NCBI RefSeq assembly: GCF_003438995.1
Contig: NZ_QSUN01000009.1
Coordinates: forward strand, 1 to 64,000
Direction: 5' to 3'
From: Bacteroides sp. OM05-12
GTDB taxonomy: Bacteria; Bacteroidota; Bacteroidia; Bacteroidales; Bacteroidaceae
DNA length: 64,000 bases
Part shown: positions 7,528 to 17,109 of the stretch, piece by piece
Layout of the letters: each line of letters starts with the position of its first letter
Position numbering within the stretch: position 1 is the first letter of the stretch
Notes under the pieces: model-generated
What the model was told of the DNA's origin: nothing
Database searches by the model: none
What the model saw: only the letters and a program-made list of their open reading frames with translations
Position numbers and translations under genes: made by a program

Positions 7528-9540
7528 CTATGGACGTAATATTTTATCCGGTGAATAGATTAGATTATCCACTGCCTTTTCACCATCGGGAGTCACAAAC
7601 ACTGCTGCGAACATCCACTTAACCAGCCTTACTTCCGGAGTAGTAAACTTACCGACGGGCAACTTCAGCAAGAGTTTATTCCATCCTTTATTCAGATTTA
7701 CCATAATCGGTGGGCGAACTGCCATATTCTCATTGCCAAGAGGTATCTCATTCATGGCTTTTCTATGTGAAGCCGTCCACACCGGAGGAAGCACTTCCGT
7801 ATCATTCAGCCAGATACGACTTTCTTTATAATCCCACTTCCCGGCAGGGGGTGGAAGGTCTTTCTCCGAACGTCCATAATTCTGCGTTTCCAACCATAAA
7901 CCTACTTGTTGCGTTTTTGGAGAATACACCCACGTATAAGCATACGCTGTATGATTTTCTTCAGGCTCTTTATAAAACGCCGGAATAAGTTTACCCCACA
8001 CATGACGTAAATAAATACCTGCACCGATTGCCTCTTTGGTTGTATATTCTTTACCTTCATAGCTATATTCCGACTGCAAAGACACTTCCGGCGGAAAAGG
8101 CTTCGTCAAATCACCTCCATTGGGAAAAGGTTCTGTTATTCTCCATTTCACATTTGTCTGCTTCACATAAGCAAAAGGACAACCCTTAAAATTATGTTCT
8201 TTATGCCACAGCATACGTCGTTCAAAATCAACAAAAGCATCGAATTGCTCCGTATCAGCCACTAAGTTTGTACCGTTCTTATCAAAATATTCAAAACCTT
8301 CTCCCAGCCAAGAACGTTCAGCAAGAGCTAGTGCATTCGGGTAAAGAAAGTTTTGAAGAATAATATCACGTTCCGGCAATACCAAACGATCATTCCAAAC
8401 GGCAACAATTGCTCCGGCAATGTCATCGTTTCCTTGCTTTACATTATAAATACGACTGTTATAAAGTGCCACAATATCAGCAAAAGTATCAAAATGATTC
8501 AAATAGTGAAAACGGGAATCAATAGCAGGGATACCGGGTTGCGCTTTTCCTCGATAACTCCATAAATGAGTCATATCAATCTCACCCGGTTCATAATGCC
8601 ATCCCGGATTCCAAGAGATAATCTTCTTTCCTTTTGCATGAATATAAGCAGTCATTTCAGGAACGAACCGGGGATTGGTGAACTTCACTTCATCCGTACC
8701 GATATGGATATACGGCACATCAAAAGTTTCACAGACTTCATCCATCAGTAACTTTAAGATCGCCATCCCTTCTTTACTTTGCATATCGTGCCTAAATGTA
8801 CGAACAAAAGCCGCACTATGTCCGGGCATATCAAATTCCGGAATCAGCATCATATTATGCTGTTTGCAGTATTCAACCAAATCTCTTGCTTCTTCCTGCG
8901 TATAATACTTTCCGGGCATACGTGTCGTATTCACACTATCGTTAAGCATTGGAAATACCTTACTCTCCAAACGCCATGACTGATTTTCAGTTAAATGCCA
9001 ATGAAACACATTTATTTTATATCGGGATAGAATAGCAATCTCACGTTTAAGCTCCTCTATCGAAATATAACTACGGCCTACATCTTGCATAAATCCACGA
9101 ATACGGAAAGCAGGCCAATCAGTTACCGTACAAGCAGGGAAATACGATCTCTTTTCCCCTATACGAAGCTGACGCAAAGTCTGAACAGCCCAATAAACAC
9201 CTTGTTCCGTCAGCGCCTCAATCTGAATCTTTTTACGGGATACCGTTAGACGATAGGCCTCATGTTGATTTAACAGAACTCCATCAATTTTATCTACCAG
9301 ATGCACTTCCAATTTAAGCGATGCATCTTTCCTAACTTTACCGCCGCATTCTTCAATAAAAGAACCTAATAGTTCCATCTGCACCGGAGATGAAACGGCT
9401 ATTTCCCCTACATCAAACCGACCGCTCGTCATAGTGATCCGTTGCGGACGCGGTAAAAGGTTCAGCTCTTCGGCATAAACCATTACTGAAAGAAAAGCAA
9501 AAATGACATTTAAACAAAACACAGATACACTCTTCATCAT
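7528..9540 (-). CDS. GH20 beta-N-acetylhexosaminidase, secreted
   Basis: The protein has 670 residues and a signal peptide (cleavage near VMVYAEE). It has an N-terminal GH20b-type domain (about 25-145) and the GH20 barrel, with RGFMQDVGRSYIS (about 150), FHWHLTENQSWR (about 180) and the catalytic pair HIGTDEV (Asp283-Glu284). The C-terminal 200 residues form an extra beta-rich region. It should release terminal GlcNAc or GalNAc from glycans by substrate-assisted catalysis, in the periplasm or at the surface. It follows the sialidase gene by 7 bases on the same strand, which suggests sequential removal of sialic acid and then hexosamine from mucin-type chains. Confidence 0.92.
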   Translation of the reverse strand: MMKSVSVFCLNVIFAFLSVMVYAEELNLLPRPQRITMTSGRFDVGEIAVSSPVQMELLGSFIEECGGKVRKDASLKLEVHLVDKIDGVLLNQHEAYRLTVSRKKIQIEALTEQGVYWAVQTLRQLRIGEKRSYFPACTVTDWPAFRIRGFMQDVGRSYISIEELKREIAILSRYKINVFHWHLTENQSWRLESKVFPMLNDSVNTTRMPGKYYTQEEARDLVEYCKQHNMMLIPEFDMPGHSAAFVRTFRHDMQSKEGMAILKLLMDEVCETFDVPYIHIGTDEVKFTNPRFVPEMTAYIHAKGKKIISWNPGWHYEPGEIDMTHLWSYRGKAQPGIPAIDSRFHYLNHFDTFADIVALYNSRIYNVKQGNDDIAGAIVAVWNDRLVLPERDIILQNFLYPNALALAERSWLGEGFEYFDKNGTNLVADTEQFDAFVDFERRMLWHKEHNFKGCPFAYVKQTNVKWRITEPFPNGGDLTKPFPPEVSLQSEYSYEGKEYTTKEAIGAGIYLRHVWGKLIPAFYKEPEENHTAYAYTWVYSPKTQQVGLWLETQNYGRSEKDLPPPAGKWDYKESRIWLNDTEVLPPVWTASHRKAMNEIPLGNENMAVRPPIMVNLNKGWNKLLLKLPVGKFTTPEVRLVKWMFAAVFVTPDGEKAVDNLIYSPDKILRP

Positions 9541-9547
9541 TTCCCTT

Positions 9548-11179
9548 TTATTTGATTATATCATTTAGTCTAACAGCTTGAAAAGTCATGTGTGCCACAC
9601 TGCTTTCATAAAGTATTCCAACTGTTTCACGGTCTATCATGCTCATACAAGAATATCCCCACCCTTCAGCTTCGTCCAATAGTAACTGATGTTCCTTGCT
9701 CCACGTCAATCCTCCGTCAAGACTGGCTTTTATCGTGATATGATTACGGCCTTTCACCGTATCGGGATTGGAAAACAAAAGTATATCCTTATTCAAGACA
9801 TTATCTTCTGCATTTATTTTAATAAGACTCGCCATGCACACCGGCTCACGAAGGGCACTGCGGGAAGAGGGATGCTCTATCCATGTTTTACCAAGGTCTC
9901 TCGTTACAGCAACAGCGCGACTACCTTTACGGTTATCACGCATATTCAGCATCAGTACGCCCGGCTCTATTTCTACCACTTGGGCTTCTGTCGTATTTGT
10001 ACGCGCATAATGATGCATCTGCCATGTCTTGCCATGATCTTTACTATACATAATCCCGGCATTCGGTACTCTTGTGGAATCAATATATTGCGTAGCAAAC
10101 ACAAGCGTACCATCTTGCATCGTTATCCCTTTTCCCGGACCTTGGAGTAAGAAATACCAGGAAGGATCTTTTAATTGTTCGGTAATATTAATAGGTGACG
10201 ACCACGTTTTACCATCATCATTACTATATGCCAGAACCAGTTGAGCCGTACGGTTCATATCCATCCCCTGACGTGAGCTGACCCATGCACGTGCATTTCC
10301 CATACCATGTGTCCATGCCGCCACAATCCATACCGTACCGGTTTGCCGATCCACAAGTATAGCAGGATCGCCTACTCCATTCTGACCTTCCGGCAATCCG
10401 GCATATTTACCAAAAGCCATAGGTATACGCATTTTCTCCCAAGTTTGACCACCATCCGTACTGCGGCTTAAACCGACATCAATATGTTCCTGCAAATCTG
10501 TCGAACTATTATAACGAACATCATAAACGCCCAACAATGTGCCCTTATTAGTAGTAGCCAATCCCGGAATACGAAATGCAGTCACTCCGTCATCTCCGGC
10601 ATGGCGAACCCCTGTACCCATCAAACGTTCTATACCGGAAGGTGATTCCTTTCTTAGTACAAGAATCTTACCATCAGCGGATGCCCGAACGATATCAGCT
10701 TCCACTTTTGCCAACAAAGGAGTTTTAGGTTTCATTTGAATACTTACCCAGAAATAATTAATTCCCGGAACTAAAGACTGGTTAACCGGAAAAACGACTT
10801 GCCGTAAAGGAGATTTTATTTCTTTCTTTAACACAGAATAAGAAGGATGAGCAGCAAGTGTTTTACCCGGAATATCCCGAGGAATATATTCTACCGGACA
10901 AAAGAATGTTTTACCCTCACGTTTGACTGTCTCCGTTCCGCCATAATAAAGTTTCACAGCTTTTATATCTTTCATATTCGTCGTTTCGGCAAATTCCAAG
11001 ACCACCTCATCCAATGTCCGGCAACTCCGGGAATCTAACCGAAGATAAAACAAAACATTATCCTGACGTTCAATCAGAATAGGGACACGAGGTTCACGAA
11101 CTTGCAACGTATCCGCTGCTTTGAGTGTCGAGAACTGACACAGAACAACTAATAATACCCCAAGAAGCAACTGTTTCAT
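9548..11179 (-). CDS. nanH: Exo-alpha-sialidase (neuraminidase), GH33
   Basis: This 543-residue secreted enzyme (signal peptide through about LKAAD) resembles Bacteroides NanH. A carbohydrate-binding-like N-terminal domain (about 25-180) precedes a six-bladed propeller. The FRIP motif with its triad arginine is at 202-205, and Asp boxes of the form SxDxGxTW recur (SRSTDGGQTW, SNDDGKTW, SKDHGKTW, TRDLGKTW, SLDGGLTW). It cleaves terminal sialic acids from host glycans. It is the upstream gene of a two-gene unit with the GH20 enzyme. No SusC/SusD pair or nan catabolic genes occur in the window. Confidence 0.94.
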   Translation of the reverse strand: MKQLLLGVLLVVLCQFSTLKAADTLQVREPRVPILIERQDNVLFYLRLDSRSCRTLDEVVLEFAETTNMKDIKAVKLYYGGTETVKREGKTFFCPVEYIPRDIPGKTLAAHPSYSVLKKEIKSPLRQVVFPVNQSLVPGINYFWVSIQMKPKTPLLAKVEADIVRASADGKILVLRKESPSGIERLMGTGVRHAGDDGVTAFRIPGLATTNKGTLLGVYDVRYNSSTDLQEHIDVGLSRSTDGGQTWEKMRIPMAFGKYAGLPEGQNGVGDPAILVDRQTGTVWIVAAWTHGMGNARAWVSSRQGMDMNRTAQLVLAYSNDDGKTWSSPINITEQLKDPSWYFLLQGPGKGITMQDGTLVFATQYIDSTRVPNAGIMYSKDHGKTWQMHHYARTNTTEAQVVEIEPGVLMLNMRDNRKGSRAVAVTRDLGKTWIEHPSSRSALREPVCMASLIKINAEDNVLNKDILLFSNPDTVKGRNHITIKASLDGGLTWSKEHQLLLDEAEGWGYSCMSMIDRETVGILYESSVAHMTFQAVRLNDIIK

Positions 11180-11531
11180 AGTACTATATTCAATTATTTA
11201 ATTATACTGATACTACTCCATATTATCTGTTTCAAGACGCAAGAAATATAACCGCAATCCTAAGCCAACAACACAACAATACTGAGCATAGCAAAGCCAA
11301 CCATACAAATATGCAAATATTTATTATAAAACCAACACTTAATTAATTATTTTATTATACAGCCTCAAGAGTAATAGAAAATTAAGATTATATCCATTTA
11401 TACAGCTCCCATTCATAAGTTGCAAGTACAAGTTTCATCCTTCAGTTCGTTTTCCCTTTTTGATAATTATCTTAATGCTTTTAAAACAACCTAATGTTTT
11501 TTTGAAGTCATTAGGATGATTGCCAACAAAC

Positions 11532-11604
11532 ATACGGTCGATTGAAAACGAAAATACGGTCCATCATTTGCAAACTCCTATCGTTTGTTGACGATCGACC
11601 GTAT
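11532..11604. repeat. Dispersed hairpin repeat, copy 1
   Basis: The ends ATACGGTCGAT (11532-11542) and ATCGACCGTAT (11594-11604) are perfect inverted repeats. The interior shares ACTCCTATCGTTTG with copies at 19358-19434 and 55223-55299. This copy is the most diverged of the three and shares no downstream flank with the others. Confidence 0.85.
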
Positions 11605-11934
11605 CTAATTATTTAAGAACTTAATTCATACATAAATGCCAGTTTAGGAACATTTTACAATCTATTCTCTATAAAATCAGACTAATTCAAAATCAATTCA
11701 CGAGCAGCACAGTGCTATATTAAAAGAAATGCATGACCAATAGATAATCCTATGCGATTTTAATTTAAGAGACTCATCATAGCAACAATCTTTATTATAT
11801 AGAATCAATGAAGACAAAGAGACAATATGGCAACGCTCTTAATTATTATTATAATTTAACAATACAACCTTAGTTAAGAATAGATTTTGCAATAAACAGT
11901 TTTATTTGTTAACCTCCTATTATATAGTTAGTTG

Positions 11935-11942
11935 TATTTTTG
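11935..11942 (+). promoter_or_regulatory. -7 box upstream of the C10 protease gene
   Basis: TATTTTTG fits TAnnTTTG, 32 bases before the start codon. A TTTG occurs upstream, but at 26 bases, which is longer than usual. Confidence 0.5.
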
Positions 11943-11974
11943 CAGAAATTTAATTAATACATCAGAAATATAAA

Positions 11975-14900
11975 ATGAATAAACGCTTTACTTTATTAGT
12001 TCTAGGCTTAATTATGTTGAATATATTCAATCTTAAAGCACAACAAATTACAAGCACTCAAGCTTTGGAATCTGCAAAAGCCTTTTGGGGAAACTATTCT
12101 TCACCACAACGTGCCAAAGCTGCAAAATCTACCTCAAGCACTAAAATGGAATTAGTTTATATCGGAGGTAATTTTACACAACCGGACTTCTATATATATA
12201 ATGTAGGAGAGAATGAAGGATTTATGGTAGTTGGTGGCGATGAACGTATGCGCACCATATTGGCTTATTCCACTGAAGGACGTTTCGATTTAGCAACAGC
12301 TCCGGAAGGTTTTATGGATTTGTTGCAAAGTTATTCCGAACAAACGGAAGAAATACGTTCTGCCAAAAGCCAAAAAACAAAGCCGTCACTTATTCGCAAA
12401 AAAGCAGTCGCAGAAACACTTACCAACAGTGTAGGTATTGCTCTATTAGATACAGTCAGCATGAAAGTTACTAAAACGGATGGTACTGAGAAAATTCTTA
12501 CAGGAATTAAATATGACCAGTCCGAACCTTATCATAATTTTTGCCCGATGATCAACGGAGGAAGAGCCTATACCGGATGTGGTGCTACGGCAATGGTTCA
12601 GCTGATGCGTTTTCACCGATATCCTTCCAGCGGTGAAGGTAGCCATAAAAATATCTCTTATGCCAACGATTCAACGATTGATTTCAGCAAGGCTGTCTAT
12701 CGGTGGGACTTGATGCTTCCCAACTATTCGAATAATAAGAATAATGCAAATTACGGAAATGTGGAAAACCGCAATGCTGTAGCATTGGCCATGCATCATG
12801 CTGGAGTAGCTACGGACATGATATACTCTACGAATGGCAGTGGTACAGGTTCATTACCGGTTGCCAGGGCTTTGGCTTCTTATTTCAAGTATAATAAAGG
12901 AATGGAAATAGCAAGAAAGCTCGTATATACAGAAGCCGAATGGTTTGCTTTGATAAAAAACGAATTGGATCATGGACGTCCGGTTCTCTATTCCGGTACA
13001 AGCAAAACAGGAGGACACTTTTTTGTATGCGATGGTTATGATGACGCAGGGCGCTTGCATTACAATTATGGCTGGAGTGGCACATATAATGCATGGGCGT
13101 ATCCGACAGTTGCTCCTGCCGAGGGCGGAACGGTGTGCAAATATACTTATTCAGTAGATGCCATCATCGGTGCAGATCCTGCAGCAATTAACGTGAAGCC
13201 ACAGTTGGCGCAGCTTTCCGTATTGAATGTTTCCAATTTAGCTCCTAAAGTAGATAGTCTGTTCAATGTATCTTTCCGTATATCGAATTACGGTAGGAAC
13301 ACATACGAAAGTGGTAAAGTAAAACTTGCTTTATGCAAAAAGGGAACAGATGAAATAACTGCCTATTTAACTAACGGCGAAACAACACTGACTATCCCGA
13401 CCAATAATTATGATGCCGGACCGGATAACATCAGATATCAGGAAGTAAAGTTCACCGGAGTTAAAATACCAAAAATTGCCAATGGTATATATGATTTAAA
13501 ATGTTTTGCTTCACCTAGAGGTGATGATTCTATCTATCCGCTATTGGCAAGAAACGAATATGTGCAAAAAGTGATTACAGTTCAGAAGAGAAATGACGGT
13601 ACAACTATTTTTTCTTATGGATTAGGTGATGAACAGGGAGAAATAGGTGTATCAAATAAAATAAATCTATCGGTCAATGGTGGAATAGGAAAAGCGACGA
13701 TCCCATTAAAAAACTCGGATACCGATTATAACTATACCGGTAAAATTTTTGTAATTGGTTATAAAGATAATACAGCTACAATGGAATTGTTCGGCAGTGC
13801 GGAAGTAGATATATTACCAGCGAAAGAACAAGAGATTGTTATTTCGGGCATGCATATGAAATCGGGGAGCTATCATTATTTTGTGGCTTACAACCCTATC
13901 GACAATATTGATGGCTCGTGGTTAGGAGCAGTACCAATCAAGGAGAGCCAACTTGCCTATGAGGTACCAGCGGAAACAGAAGATTATAAAATGGATTTCA
14001 CAGCTTTAACTCGTTTACCTGAAGGATATAAGCAATATAAAGAAGATCTGACTGGAAATAACATATATATTTCTAATACACCTGAAAATGATCAACTAGC
14101 ACCGTGGGTATATAATAAATTTCCTCTTTTTAAAGCAACTAGCGTAGTAAGACCTGATCAGAATCGTTTATCCAACACTCTTATCACCGATGCTATTGAG
14201 GTGAAAGATATAAACGGCGTATTGGAATGGCAATTACAGCCAATGGGAGGAGATTATGAAAACCCGATACCATTTGATGTGTACATTTCTACCAAAGGAA
14301 ACTCACTTGAAGATTTCGACGGAGAGAACTCATTATTCTATCGGGACTCCATAGACGTAGCATCCGGTGTACATACTATGCGAGAGAGTCTGTATAAATA
14401 TGCCAATCAAAAGATATACATCGCTTTTAAACATAGTTTGAATAGTAATGGTGCCAATTCTATGTTGAATTTCCTGCAAATACGAATTTTGAATATTGCT
14501 TCTCCGCATGATATAGCCTTAAGCAAAGTGGAAGTTCCTGTAAGAGAAGCTATTGGTGAACCTTTGCCTATAACGATAACCGTAAACAACCAAGCACCTT
14601 TCCCGATTACCAAATTCACGGCGACTTATACCGTAACAGGCAATTCATTTACAGAAGAGTTTACCCATAAGGGATTGCCTTATGATACGCCTACCCAATT
14701 CACACTTACAAAAGCAACAGTTACCGGAAAACCGGGAGATAACTTGGATGTAAGAGTCACTCTTTCTATGGAAGATGAAGATAAGAATTTATTGGATAAT
14801 AACACAGGAAGTGCCACCTGCAAGGCAATGAGTTTTCAACCGGATAAGACAATGGTTGTCTATAAAACATCCCGGGGAGCTTGCGGAGCATGTATGCTCA

Positions 14901-16861
14901 CGTATGCACACATGGATTGGCTGGAAGAATATTATCCTGAATGCTTTGCAGCTGTCGAGCTTTGGGAACCATGGTCGGGACAGCCTACGCATTTGAAATA
15001 CGGCTGCGATGATTTCAAAGATTTTTATAGTGGCAGCACACCGTCTATAACCTTGAACAATAAGAACGTTAATTTTCACACTACAGACGAGATTATACGC
15101 CACACGGGAGATCAATTATTAAAAGAAAGTCCAGTAGCTAATACGAAAGTGGATGCATCTTATATCAGTGCCGACAGCCGTACATTAAAGATAAAATTAA
15201 CCAGCCGTTTCGCCATGCCAATGACAGGGACGTATAAAGTAGGCGTATTTATTATAGAGAGCAACGTATTGGCTAATGATTTCCAGATTCTGAATGCCAG
15301 CTTAGCTGCCGGAGGCCATACTAAAAACCACTTGCCAATAGCAGCCCCCCAAGGTGCAAAGGGACAATTAAGTCCTTATACGATTGAAAATCCGATTAAT
15401 GATCAGGATTATGTATTTGAATTTACTTATGACGTACCTGAAACACATGGGGAAACAGGTGATATCAGGAATGTGAATAAAGATAATATTCAGGTGATTG
15501 GAGTCTTATTCACTCCGAGCGGAACGATTGATAGTTCATCCTTGAATTGTTATTATGTACGTATCCCGAAGACAAACGGCTTAACCTTTGTTGCCGAGCC
15601 GGAATGCGATCCGTTTAAAGAAATCTTGGAAGTGAAGGAAAAGTCACGGGAAGTAGGTCAGTTTGAATCTATCAGACGAATGCGCTCCACCGTTATGGCA
15701 AAAAACGATTTCCGCTTTCATATTGAGAAAGATCCGGCAACAATAGGCAATAAAAAAGTACGGTTGTCAGTAAGAAAGAGTGAAACGGAAGCTGCAACTA
15801 TTTTAATCCCTGATGCAGATGGAATATATACTTTAAAAGATGTAAACCGATATTATTTCATTGATGTAGAAGTCTTGACTGATGAAGAAGAACCGACTGT
15901 CACCCGTAAAGGAACGGGCATTATCTTAAACGGTAGTTGGGATGGTATTGATTTCAACCGTATCCTTCCGATTGACAATTCGATAACAAGTGTGGATATG
16001 TCCGCCATTACTATACCTGTAGATGCACCGCAGTTGATACCTGCCAATCCAAACTGCCTGCTATATGTCGGCCAAAGTTCAACAGTTCCCGCCACATGGA
16101 AAAATGTAATAAGCGGGACAGAAGCAGAAACAATTAATTTAGTAGATGGATATGCTTTCTGCAATACCAAAGAATTTACAGCCGCCAATATCAGTTATAC
16201 ACGTACATATCCGCAGGCAGGTTGGTCTTCACTATATTTACCATTCGGAGTCACCAAATTGCCTGACGGCATCAACTTAGAAAGTTATACTGCATGTAAC
16301 GGTTCTGAAGTACGTTTTAGTCCTTTACAAGCACTATCCACAACAGCCAATACTCCTTACATTGCAGAAATTACGTCTTGCGATGAAAAAACTTTCAGTG
16401 CACAAGAAGCTATTGTGAAAATAAGTAGTGACAAGGAAGATATAAAACATGAAGGTGACCTTGTATTTAAAGGAACACTGACCGAGTTTGCTCCGGGAGA
16501 AGCCGAAGGGCTTTATATCCTCAAGCCTACAGGAGAAGGATTTATAAAAGGAGGAGCTAAAACAACTATTCCCGCTTTCCGGGCTTATTTGGAAAATATG
16601 GGAATCGACCCGGTAATGAATATATTAGTGGACCATACTGCTGTTACAAATGTAGAAAGTGGAACTGTTCAAAACGACCTCAGAGTTTATACAAACAACG
16701 ACAAGTTAATCATCATCACCGACAAAGAAATGCAGGCAGAAATATTCAGTATAGACGGAAAAACAATTAGAAATATCAGTTTAACTTCCGGTGAGAATAT
16801 TATCGAGGGGTTGACTAAGGGGTTCTATTTAGTGAAAAATCATAAAGTGTGCATTCAATAA
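11975..16861 (+). CDS. Secreted C10 (streptopain-like) cysteine protease, multidomain
   Basis: The protein has 1628 residues. A signal peptide ends near LKAQQ (23), and a Spi-type propeptide follows (about 25-140). The papain-like C10 catalytic domain has Cys202 in AYTGCGATAMVQLMRFHRYP and His348 in GGHFFVCDGYD, followed by YNYGWSG. Beta-sandwich repeats fill about 400-960. A thioredoxin-like, Omp28-type segment carries a CGAC motif (Cys970-Cys973). The C-terminal module (about 1315-1628) is shared with the 484-residue protein at 17110, and the tail resembles a type A T9SS sorting domain. B. fragilis and P. gingivalis relatives (Bfp, PrtT) are secreted proteases. Fusion to an Omp28-like domain is unusual. 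A short peptide gene follows 24 bases later. Confidence 0.9.
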   Translation: MNKRFTLLVLGLIMLNIFNLKAQQITSTQALESAKAFWGNYSSPQRAKAAKSTSSTKMELVYIGGNFTQPDFYIYNVGENEGFMVVGGDERMRTILAYSTEGRFDLATAPEGFMDLLQSYSEQTEEIRSAKSQKTKPSLIRKKAVAETLTNSVGIALLDTVSMKVTKTDGTEKILTGIKYDQSEPYHNFCPMINGGRAYTGCGATAMVQLMRFHRYPSSGEGSHKNISYANDSTIDFSKAVYRWDLMLPNYSNNKNNANYGNVENRNAVALAMHHAGVATDMIYSTNGSGTGSLPVARALASYFKYNKGMEIARKLVYTEAEWFALIKNELDHGRPVLYSGTSKTGGHFFVCDGYDDAGRLHYNYGWSGTYNAWAYPTVAPAEGGTVCKYTYSVDAIIGADPAAINVKPQLAQLSVLNVSNLAPKVDSLFNVSFRISNYGRNTYESGKVKLALCKKGTDEITAYLTNGETTLTIPTNNYDAGPDNIRYQEVKFTGVKIPKIANGIYDLKCFASPRGDDSIYPLLARNEYVQKVITVQKRNDGTTIFSYGLGDEQGEIGVSNKINLSVNGGIGKATIPLKNSDTDYNYTGKIFVIGYKDNTATMELFGSAEVDILPAKEQEIVISGMHMKSGSYHYFVAYNPIDNIDGSWLGAVPIKESQLAYEVPAETEDYKMDFTALTRLPEGYKQYKEDLTGNNIYISNTPENDQLAPWVYNKFPLFKATSVVRPDQNRLSNTLITDAIEVKDINGVLEWQLQPMGGDYENPIPFDVYISTKGNSLEDFDGENSLFYRDSIDVASGVHTMRESLYKYANQKIYIAFKHSLNSNGANSMLNFLQIRILNIASPHDIALSKVEVPVREAIGEPLPITITVNNQAPFPITKFTATYTVTGNSFTEEFTHKGLPYDTPTQFTLTKATVTGKPGDNLDVRVTLSMEDEDKNLLDNNTGSATCKAMSFQPDKTMVVYKTSRGACGACMLTYAHMDWLEEYYPECFAAVELWEPWSGQPTHLKYGCDDFKDFYSGSTPSITLNNKNVNFHTTDEIIRHTGDQLLKESPVANTKVDASYISADSRTLKIKLTSRFAMPMTGTYKVGVFIIESNVLANDFQILNASLAAGGHTKNHLPIAAPQGAKGQLSPYTIENPINDQDYVFEFTYDVPETHGETGDIRNVNKDNIQVIGVLFTPSGTIDSSSLNCYYVRIPKTNGLTFVAEPECDPFKEILEVKEKSREVGQFESIRRMRSTVMAKNDFRFHIEKDPATIGNKKVRLSVRKSETEAATILIPDADGIYTLKDVNRYYFIDVEVLTDEEEPTVTRKGTGIILNGSWDGIDFNRILPIDNSITSVDMSAITIPVDAPQLIPANPNCLLYVGQSSTVPATWKNVISGTEAETINLVDGYAFCNTKEFTAANISYTRTYPQAGWSSLYLPFGVTKLPDGINLESYTACNGSEVRFSPLQALSTTANTPYIAEITSCDEKTFSAQEAIVKISSDKEDIKHEGDLVFKGTLTEFAPGEAEGLYILKPTGEGFIKGGAKTTIPAFRAYLENMGIDPVMNILVDHTAVTNVESGTVQNDLRVYTNNDKLIIITDKEMQAEIFSIDGKTIRNISLTSGENIIEGLTKGFYLVKNHKVCIQ

Positions 16862-16885
16862 TAATCAAAAGAAACTAAGAAGTAT

Positions 16886-17047
16886 ATGATAACAAAAGAA
16901 GTATATAAAAAACCGGAAATAGAAATTATCGAAATAGAAATAAATTGCGTCATAGCCGATTCGTTTGTTAAAGACATGAATACTACCGAAACTGACGAAG
17001 ATGGAGTTGCAGCCTACTCACGCAGAAGAAATTTCTGGAAAGAGTAA
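16886..17047 (+). CDS. Short peptide 1, KPEIEIIE / AAYSRR family
   Basis: This 53-codon gene starts with ATG at 16886 and ends with TAA at 17045-17047. The product has a conserved front part (KKPEIEIIEIE), a short hydrophobic step (CVIADS), a variable acidic middle, and a conserved tail GVAAYSRRRNFWKE. The second peptide at 18582 has the same plan and the same position after a secreted protein, which supports both as real genes. There is no signal peptide and no GG cleavage motif. Possible roles are a precursor of a processed peptide, a small partner of the upstream protease, or a regulator. I do not recognise the family. Confidence 0.75.
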   Translation: MITKEVYKKPEIEIIEIEINCVIADSFVKDMNTTETDEDGVAAYSRRRNFWKE

Positions 17048-17109
17048 GATACAAAAAAGAGGAAAGACACAATCTTAAATTATAAAATAAATTAATCAAA
17101 AGATAAGAG

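Larger units (their letters stand above)
11180..11974. other. 795-bp divergent intergenic region
   Basis: This is the AT-rich space between the divergent nanH and C10 protease genes. It holds one copy of the dispersed hairpin repeat (11532-11604), a related stretch before it (about 11471-11523), an 18-base word AAGTTTCATCCTTCAGTT (11430-11447) that recurs at 54939-54956, and the -7 box of the protease gene. I see no coding region and no clear nanH promoter. Confidence 0.6.
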
